A DNA stretch of 64,000 nt from Anolis sagrei (lineage: Eukaryota > Chordata > Lepidosauria > Squamata > Anolidae), in contig NC_090021.1 of the NCBI RefSeq assembly GCF_037176765.1, positions 56,786,953-56,850,952 on the forward strand, read 5' to 3'. Below are positions 55,895 to 64,000 of the stretch, piece by piece. The notes below the pieces were generated by a model. That model ran no database searches. It was not told the DNA's origin and saw only the letters and a program-made list of their open reading frames with translations. A program made the translations under genes and the position numbers. Position 1 is the first letter of the stretch. Each line of letters begins with the position of its first letter.

Positions 55895-58800
55895 GTGTGC
55901 ATTTGGTGCTACTTGCAATAGAATATGTAAAGCTTTAAATTTCAGTTGATGGGATTTAGACATAAACATACTAAATTCTAACAGTGGGTTGCTGTGAGTT
56001 TTCCAGGTTGCATACATTCTAACATTTTGTGTACTCTACTCTTCAGAATATAAGCACTATAGAATGAAGCTGAGAAATGCTGTTTTCACAATACAAATAT
56101 ACAGTGACATTTTCCCACCCAATATGTAAATATTGTTATTGAAAAACAAGCAAACAATTTCATGTTTATTGCTGCCTTAGAAGCAATTAATAAACAATAC
56201 ACTTCATATAGAAATGAGCATGTGTCAGTCAATACATTGCAACAAAAATAATTTACAAGTGACACAATATTTTACTTTACAAGGTGTACAAAATTTCAAA
56301 ATATGAGGAGATTGCAACTTAAAAACTCAAATAAGTTAAAACTTCAACTATTTTGAAGACCTGAAAATTATACATACAATTTCAATCACATAATTTACAA
56401 TTTTGTCATGATTTAGTCTGATACATCCAGGTATTTAGTCTGATACATCCAGAGAAGTTTAGTCAGTTATACTTTATTTGAGTACCACATGGGGATCCCT
56501 GAGGGCACAGAACAAGATACAAGGGTTAACTTTTCATGAGACTTGTTAAGTTTTTAAAATGACATTTATTCACATTGTACAAACACAGTCTAATTCAAAA
56601 GATCTTACCAGCATTTCCACATATGTTGATTGGAAGTTTGACGTGGAATGGCAGAAAGACTTGCATAAATTAGCCCATCACCTGTACATTGTTTAGTAAA
56701 ATATCCTCAAAATGGTTTTGTTAGGTATGTAAAATGCATATTGGAAAATAATTGTTACTAGGAAACTAGAGTATAGTTGCAGTCGTGCTTCTATGAGTCA
56801 GAAGTACTGTTGACTTCTTAAATATTTGTAAGACAAGGATGTATTTTAAGCAAACTGAAAAAAATCCTCATCATAATACTAAAAATAGTCATTTACAAGA
56901 AAGAGGCTGTGTCTGGTCTTCCCATACATGCCCTTTTCTTTCTATAACCTGTCTTCCCTATTACTTGACTGTCAACTGTTCTATTGATCCCCCTGCCAAA
57001 CAAGCGCATTATCTGTCTGTGATCATAGCAAGTTTTAGGCAGAGCATAGATGGAAGTGTATATGAATATATAGCTACAGTCAAGAGGAAGCAGATTTGGC
57101 TGCAACTGCCTATGAAGAAGATGCACAGACAGCACACTGGGTTTGTTTTGTGTAATAATGGTTGGTTAGGGCTGTAGTTTCAACATGAATGGGAGTCCAA
57201 ATGAAATTATATTTGAACTAGGCAAGAGTTCCATAAACAAGGCATTTATTACATTGCCAAGAAGGAAATGCTAATTGCTTTGTTTTACTGTTTCTGGAGA
57301 GCATTAAAAAGATTGAGAAAAAGTATTGAGCTAGAGATGTAAATCTTCAATGAGGCTTAAACAATTCATTGCACACAGTGTCATCTTGAAAATAGTGTTT
57401 GAAAGAATGATCAACATGGGGATAGTTTCTCTGCATTCAGATTTTGCTATCTGCATGTTATACCTCCCCTCCCAAACTTTGTGCGTGGGGATCAACTTCC
57501 ATAAATATCTCTTCTGAAATGAATCAACATCTCCCCATTAGTAATTTGCTGTGCCAGGATGATGTTGTTGTGGCTATGAGTGCTCTCACAAAGCTGTGCG
57601 ATTCAGATACTTCAAACTTTTCTTGTATTTTCTTGGGGCACATTCGGCAGCTAACATGTTGATAAGCCTAGATACCCACAGGAGGGCCTCTGACATCTAT
57701 TACCCAGTTGGATCAGACACACTAAGCCTAGCAAAGCAGGAGAAAGTTACACTGTACTACAGAAGCTTGTCTGCTTTCTTTTTCCATGTGTGATGCAAGA
57801 TGGTGGTGTTTTGTCTTCTGAAGCAGAGACAACAGTGGAGATAACCCATTTAGGGACTCCTGTGTTTTAGACCTCATTCACCAATTAATTTTCCATGAAT
57901 GTGGGGGTGTGCAAAGATGTTTAAAGCAGCCTTGGCAGAGGGTTATCTTCTTACCTTAAACTGCCTTCAGCACCCGGATCTTCAAATTATTGGCCAAATT
58001 ATATAAATTCATGCCTTTTGATACTCATATAGAAATAAATTGAGTTGGTGGATCTATTGATAAGGATACATTTTTGCTATCACTAATTTTCATATAGTTT
58101 TAATTTTTCTGTGATATTTGAATGGATCAGTTGAGTTTCTGAAAATATTTTTTCTTCCAAATGAGGACAAGATGTAGCAATTCTTATCATTGCACACTTG
58201 ACCTTATCTTCTTTTTCTTTGAGACACCATAAATCATTTGCTGCTTAATTCATATTATCTAATACAGTGAAATGTGCATTTTAGGTACAATCAGTACTAA
58301 TTTTGTCTAATGAACCACAAGCAGCAACTCAGGAAAAAAAAATTAAATTCACACCTTCTGTTAATGTACTTGCTACCAAGATGACACAGGGCTAAATCAT
58401 CTCATAGCTTTACAACAGAACTTGTACAGATAAAATGCAAAATAAAATAAAATGAAAATAAGGAATTTTGTAGGAAGGGATGTTTAAAATCAAACAACAT
58501 AAAAGCAAATTATTGAACTTATGTGTGAAGGAAGATAGGAAGGAATTGATACAAGTGACTCCGTGTTTAAAGGGCCATATGTTGTAATAACATCTACACA
58601 ATAATTAGTATTTAAAAGCTAGAATTCTAGCTTTATGATGCTAATATCAATTCAATAATCAGGTCAAAAACTTTTCTTAATAATTTCTCTAACTTTTAAT
58701 TACAGAGAACTAAGATTTATAGATAATATGGGCTTGTTAACAAAATACTTTGCCTTGTCCCTGACATGATTAGTTATTAGATGCTAGCACACAAAGAGTA

Positions 58801-59325
58801 ATTTAGAAGAAGCATTCTAGTGTCTGACAACTGAAAAAACTGAGGTGCCCCTTGGTAATTTTACTTGTCAAGAAGTTACGTGTGATTTGCCTCAAATTTA
58901 TTGAAGCAAGAGAAGGATGAAAGAAGATCATGTGGAACTAACTTGAGTAGAGAGTTGAATAATGACTATTAAAGTAGGCAACTCACCACCAACATCTGTA
59001 TTAGAGAAAATATGTGGGCCGCACTTCTTTGTATGACATCCTTTGTATGACATTTGTGCTTCTGAACTGGTGCACATGAGGCAATAATGCTTGGCATGTT
59101 CAGCTCTGTGCAGCCAACTTCCGCAAAGCATCTATCAAGTCTTAAAGGGTTATAATATGGCCAATTACTAGTTGGGGACAGCTATCCAAGATGTCCCCAC
59201 TCCCAGACAGTAAAAGGTTGTCACAGTGTTCCCTAGGGCTTGAGAACTGTTTTGTAAAAAAAATATTGGGCAGTGTATGAGGGGATAGTGAATAGGCCAT
59301 TTCACTATATCTCAACAATGCATGT
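55895..59325. other. No gene seen; long unique stretch
   Basis: There is no recognisable repeat over more than 3 kb, which is unusual for this window, and no coding exon. It may include conserved regulatory sequence upstream of FMN2, but nothing visible proves it. Confidence 0.35.
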
Positions 59326-59326
59326 A

Positions 59327-59554
59327 GTTGTTGTATGTATTCCAGTCAGTTCTAACTCATGGCAACCCTACAGTGACCATACCACCAAGTCTTAATGGAA
59401 AGATTTGTAAAGAAGGGAGATTTGCCTTTGCCGTCTTCTGAGACATATGGTTTGCTGAAGGTCACTCAGTGGATTTCCATGGCTGAATGGGATTCAAGCC
59501 TCTAGGTCTCCAGAGTCATAGTCTAATGCTCAAACCATTATATCACTCTGGCTC
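59327..59554 (-). mobile_element. tRNA-type SINE (GTTGTTGTATG... family)
   Basis: The minus-strand head GAGCCAGAGTGATATAATGG and GAGCATTAGACTATGACTC, then a box-B-like region, and the end GAGTTAGAACTGACTGGAAT with ACAACAAC, match a widespread squamate tRNA SINE. The related fragment is at 11425-11515. Confidence 0.75.
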
Positions 59555-59555
59555 A

Positions 59556-62430
59556 GAAACAAGACATATTTGTCTCTTATAGTTGACTACATATATGTAT
59601 GCTACTAACCGGATTCCAGTCATTATGAAAGACATCAGGACTCAAGAGAAAAGCTAATGAGCAAGGAGAGCATAGGAGAAATTACTCTTTAGTGTATATG
59701 TGAGTGTGCATATATGTGCATTTATTTATTTCCTTCCTTGTGCCCTGATCCACAATGACAGCATCACCCATGCTAGATTTCTTTTAACTGTGCTTGCTCT
59801 GAGATACCACCCAGATATCACACTGCAAGGTATTTATTTATTAAGTGTTGGCACATCACCAAGCAGTACAATCACTTCTACTATCAGTTAACTGAATGCA
59901 AGAAAGGCCCAACCTAGCCATTGCAGATACACCCTTCTTGCTGCTAAGTTGTATTAATATCAGGATATAGCTCATAAGTTACTTTGAGCCAGTGGAGATT
60001 TTTTTTTCTGGACCAGATCATATTGCTAAGGCACTCTTGGGATTAGATGCCTAATGGGGATTATGGGCACTGGATCTTCCTTTAGGAAAAATAGTAATAA
60101 ACCTAAACCTATCTGTACCATCTATAGATGGGTCTGTCAACTTCCTGCATGCACATGCATGTTCGTGCACACACAAACACACACACAAAATAAGAAAAAT
60201 AAAATCAATCACAATCTTTTTAAAGAATTGCACTTTTCTATTAACAAGTCTTTGAACATTTTATAGTTACAGGATAATTATAAATGACATTTGCAAATAC
60301 CATCACATGTCAAAACATTGGGTTTCTTTATTTTATTTCTCCAGAAATGATCCTTGCATGTGGTGAATGTAGTGACAAGTTCACTTTTCCAAAAATACAA
60401 TAAAATAAAATTTAAGAAAGCTAAATTGTGATTGAAAAAAACTCTTCAACCATTGTTGATTTACAATATGCAGGACAGTCTCCTTGCTGTACTCTGGCTT
60501 CCTCAGATTTATTACAGGAAATTGGGATTACTGCAAGTAGCAAACAGTAATAATATGGAAATATATATAAATATATGTATGTATATATTTATATAAATGT
60601 TCAAACATTAATTGAAGTGACCTTGAGCAATGAAATGCCTTTCAGTTCTTAAGAATTACCATCCTGGTTTGCAATATGCAATATACAAGTTTTTCCATGT
60701 AAATCCCTACTAAGCCTACTCATCAGTTCTAGTTGTTGCTGGCATTGTGTACAGATAGGACCAAGAGGCAAAGTAGAGAAGGCTATTGTCTCACTCAGAG
60801 GCTTTCTGCCACTTGCTAAAAATCTACTGGTTCTAAGGGCCTATAGGATGTTTACTTCTGGGGTATTTGACTATAAGTACTTTAAGCTTTACCACAACCC
60901 TATATGGATTAAAATCCATGCCTTTCTTTTTGGTGACTGGTCAGGAAATGCAAGATAGCAAAGCCTATGGTACAAGGAGTGTCCAAAGAATGATTGGCAA
61001 CATAGATGCTGCAGATATGGTTTAAGGCAGGGATATATTTTTTTCCTGTATTTCATCTTTACACATTAAAAGTAGTGCATATTTCTATCCACTAGACAAG
61101 GTGATGAGATTTTGGGACCACATTCGTTTATTTTACCTAATTTTTGCAGTTTAGGACATTGGGGGAGGAAAGGGAGGAAATATATGAGCAAACATTTTTA
61201 TGTAATTGCCCATAAACGTCCTGTACAACCTACTTTTGGGGTAAAATATACAGTTTGGTGCACAACATGCTTTTTTGCAGGAAAAAAAAATATTATCTTT
61301 GGCACAGAACCTGACCAAAAATAGCAGCAGTAATGAAAACATATCCTCCCCAACTCATTCAGCTTTTCCTTCTTACTAAAGAATGAAAAATCCTGTAATG
61401 GTTGGATGACACTCTGTCATCAAAGAGGAGAAAAGTATATGAATATTCTTTACACCTTTAGTTTAAATATTTACTACCTCCCTCTGTGCTCTTAATATCT
61501 CTGTCCCCAAACTACATTTTGTAAACGAAAAAGAAAAAAGAGTATCATCCTGGTCCTATTTCATACAATTGTGTTCAATGTATAAATTTATGCTCCAGAT
61601 GTACCTTGGATGTATTGGTTTCCTAAAAACCTTTTGTAGCTTATGGGCAAAGATTAGTTAACAAAAGAAAAAATTGTCTGATGGCCAGTTTGGGGTGAAT
61701 TGGATAATTCATTGGATAATTCTCATTTTATAGTTTATTAACTTATATTGGATTTGAATTTGTGCTCCATATTTCTACAGAACAGTGTCTAAGGCACTGT
61801 GGCCTGATTTCTGTGGCAACATGCTACTGTATCCTTTGATGCCAGAAGATTAAAGAACTTGGCTCCTGGTGGAAGGAGTAAATTATGTTTTCTTTCTTTT
61901 CTGTTTCTTTCTTTTTTTTTTTTTTTTTGGATTCAATCTTATGACTGGGAATAATGACTCAGCCTTAAGCAGCATTTGCAGGAGAGAAATACTCAGCAAT
62001 TAGGCCTGAAGAACAGAAAGTCATTACCATCAAGCTTACCATGTACCTCCTAAACATATCTGGTGGCTTTAGGTATGGTGAAAGATGATGCCCTGATACT
62101 GAAGGAAGAGTCAACCTTTAGCTTGGTCAGTGTTTTTCTGTTGAATGGGACTGATGACACCATTATGTTCTCTGCCTTAATTAACAAAGATAAATTGGAC
62201 TGGCTCAGCTTTTTTCCCCAAGTTCCTGTCTTTAAAATCTGTAATGTCTTCTGCACTCACAAAGTGTGGCAGGCCAAAAAAATTCCCCAATCATCCCCAC
62301 TGGATTCTGCACAATACAGTTGCTCTTCCATGGTAGGGAACAATATGGTTTTAATGAATGTATGTGGAGTGTCACTTAGGGGCACAAGAGCTCAGACAGA
62401 AAAAATATAACAACTCTACTCCACTTCCCC
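59556..62430. other. No gene seen
   Basis: It contains a (CA)n run (60168-60187), an AT-rich simple tract (60553-60598) and a T run (61909-61928). No exon recognised. Confidence 0.4.
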
Positions 62431-62436
62431 ATTATA

Positions 62437-62679
62437 GGTAGTCATCCCTCCACATTTACAAATTATTCACAGATTTGATTAAAATTTTCTTTCAAGGAAT
62501 CCACAGTTCCTCTAATGCTATCCTATGGTCACCTTCCGGTGTAAGTCTGTCACTGAGGGATGCTGGGAGGCCTAGTAGAGGTGTTCTGTAAGGCTAAACG
62601 AGTTTTTTTTCCCTTTGCAGCATTTCACGTTCATGAAAGTCTTGTGCCCCTAATTCCAGAAAATATGGAGGTCTGACTG
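62437..62679. mobile_element. Tigger/mariner-like MITE
   Basis: The left end GGTAGTCATCCCTCCACATT and the right end AATATGGAGGTCTGACTG are imperfect inverted copies, each next to TA (62435-62436, 62680-62681). GAATCCACAGTTCCTCTAAT inside fits the family. Confidence 0.65.
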
Positions 62680-62684
62680 TAGTT

Positions 62685-64000
62685 GCTTTCTGTGGTACAT
62701 GAAAGAGGCATCTATCCCCTTCTTGTGATTTCTAGATCTTGAACATGACCCTCTTCTTCAAGGATTGAGGGCCACCATTTCTTATTCTGGACAGATTTGA
62801 AGTTGCCCATCTGAAGTCTTTTATTTGCACACCAGAGCAAACTATACAGTTAGCAATGTGCAGACCTGAAAACTGTGTTCATTTTCCAAGTATACTTTTT
62901 ATAGCTTGCTTTTAGAGGACGTTACAATTGAAGACCAAAGAGCAATATTTAACAACATTTAAATTAAACATTTTGGTGGCATGTGTGTATAAATAGATCT
63001 CCATATTAACACAAAAATGAAATATCTCAGATACATAGACACTATTTAATATACTTCCACTGTTGTCAAAATCATCTGTAAACACCATCTCACACTGAAT
63101 ACAAAAGCAGCTTTTATACCAGTTATGTGTTCACAACACTGATTTCCTCCCTTCTTTGATAAAGGAAGTTGCTTATTTATTTATTTTGTCAGATCTGAGT
63201 GTCAGGTCAAAAAGAAAAAGAGACGGGGAAATGACCCCTTGAAACCTTGGTCTGTCAAAAGCATAATATACAAAAGTACTTTTCAAAATGTAAATAAATT
63301 TAATCTGAGACAACATTTTAAAAGTACAGTCCTGTCCTAAGGGAAGTCCTGACTTTTAGAAAGTACAGTATAAGCACAATCCACTTTGAGCATCTCCGCT
63401 GCAAACACCACAGAGAACAGGAGTTGCATAATAGCACGGTGGGTTGTTTCCAAGATCTCAGGTACTGACTCAGGTACCAGGAATCACTGCTCACATATCA
63501 ACTATAAATATTAAAGCCCTTTTTTGTCATTTTGAGAAGGTGCTTCGCTATTTAAAATAGCAAACAACTTACATAAACTGGGGACATTGTACTGCAAATT
63601 TAGAGGTTTCCACTACCAGTTGTAAAAGCAACAACAGCAATAACAACAACAACATCATTAACAACACAGAAGCTTTCAAAATTGACAAGCATTTTGGAAA
63701 GTGCCAGGTCATTTCTTTAAAAAAATACATAATTTCCCCCCATCCATATTTAAAAATGCTTTCTAAATGTGCATAAAATAGAGACAGACACTGGTTCTGA
63801 GAATCTCATGGTGCAGACTGGCTGTGTACCTGCCAACTGGAGAGAACCAATGTGCTTATTTCATCTATTCTTTGTCCTTCCACATCCTTTAGCAAACACA
63901 TTGATTTCTTGCTGGTGTTGCTATTGGACTTATACTTGTTCCCTATCATTAATCCAAGACAGAAGAATGAGTGGGATATCTAATCTGCTCCAACTTCTAA
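62685..64000. other. No gene seen to the end of the window
   Basis: AT-rich unique sequence. There is no trace of the next gene expected by mammalian order on this side (CHRM3). Confidence 0.4.

Noticed and set aside
62063-62410. 115-codon plus-strand frame
   Set aside because: No recognised domain and an overlapping frame on the other strand. I could not support it as an exon.

Overview
The window looks like squamate reptile (lizard or snake) nuclear DNA. It carries Sauria-type SINEs with an ACCTTT-repeat tail, many L2-clade LINE 3' ends, CR1, L1 and R4/Dong-like LINE fragments, a Penelope-like element and several hAT and Tc1/mariner families. All assignments come from reading the sequence and from memory of these families; no database was searched.

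Only one host gene is convincing: the first coding exon of formin-2 (FMN2) on the minus strand. The conserved start codon is at 25931, and a GTGAGT donor follows exon base 24401. The frame stays open for another 137 codons upstream to 26342. A strong splice acceptor lies just beyond, at 26377-26378, so an untranslated exon may lie further right. No other FMN2 exon was recognised. Positions 1-24398 would then be FMN2 intron 1, and 26379-64000 is 5' flank or 5' intron with no coding gene seen.

Region by region: 1-1020 holds R4-like and L2 LINE ends. 3200-3805 is an element built from consecutive hairpins, and 6106-6782 is a mariner-like MITE split by a CR1. 6880-7084 is another chain of hairpins. 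13050-14080 is an old CR1 split by a hAT element. 14776-15330 is a short mariner with part of its transposase. 17532-21177 is a cluster of R4, L2 and Sauria copies, including an L2 inside a Sauria SINE. 23076-24299 holds two short hAT palindromes, one ending 100 bp from the FMN2 donor. 28436-29075 is a second, better preserved serial-hairpin element, and 29774-29987 is a 5S rRNA/CR1 chimeric SINE. 34957-37515 is CR1 and L1, each split by a MITE. 41870-42597 is an L1 piece with a possible solo LTR. 42770-46000 is a probable Penelope-like element split by an insert holding a 176-177 bp tandem array. 46330-48060 holds LINE fragments. 48635-52678 has three hAT copies with perfect 8-bp target duplications, a 71-bp tandem repeat and an L1 with a large internal deletion. 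From 53130 to the end the DNA is mostly unique and AT-rich.

The main point of interest is the serial-hairpin elements. Two copies share layout and right terminus, but their stems differ in sequence while still pairing.
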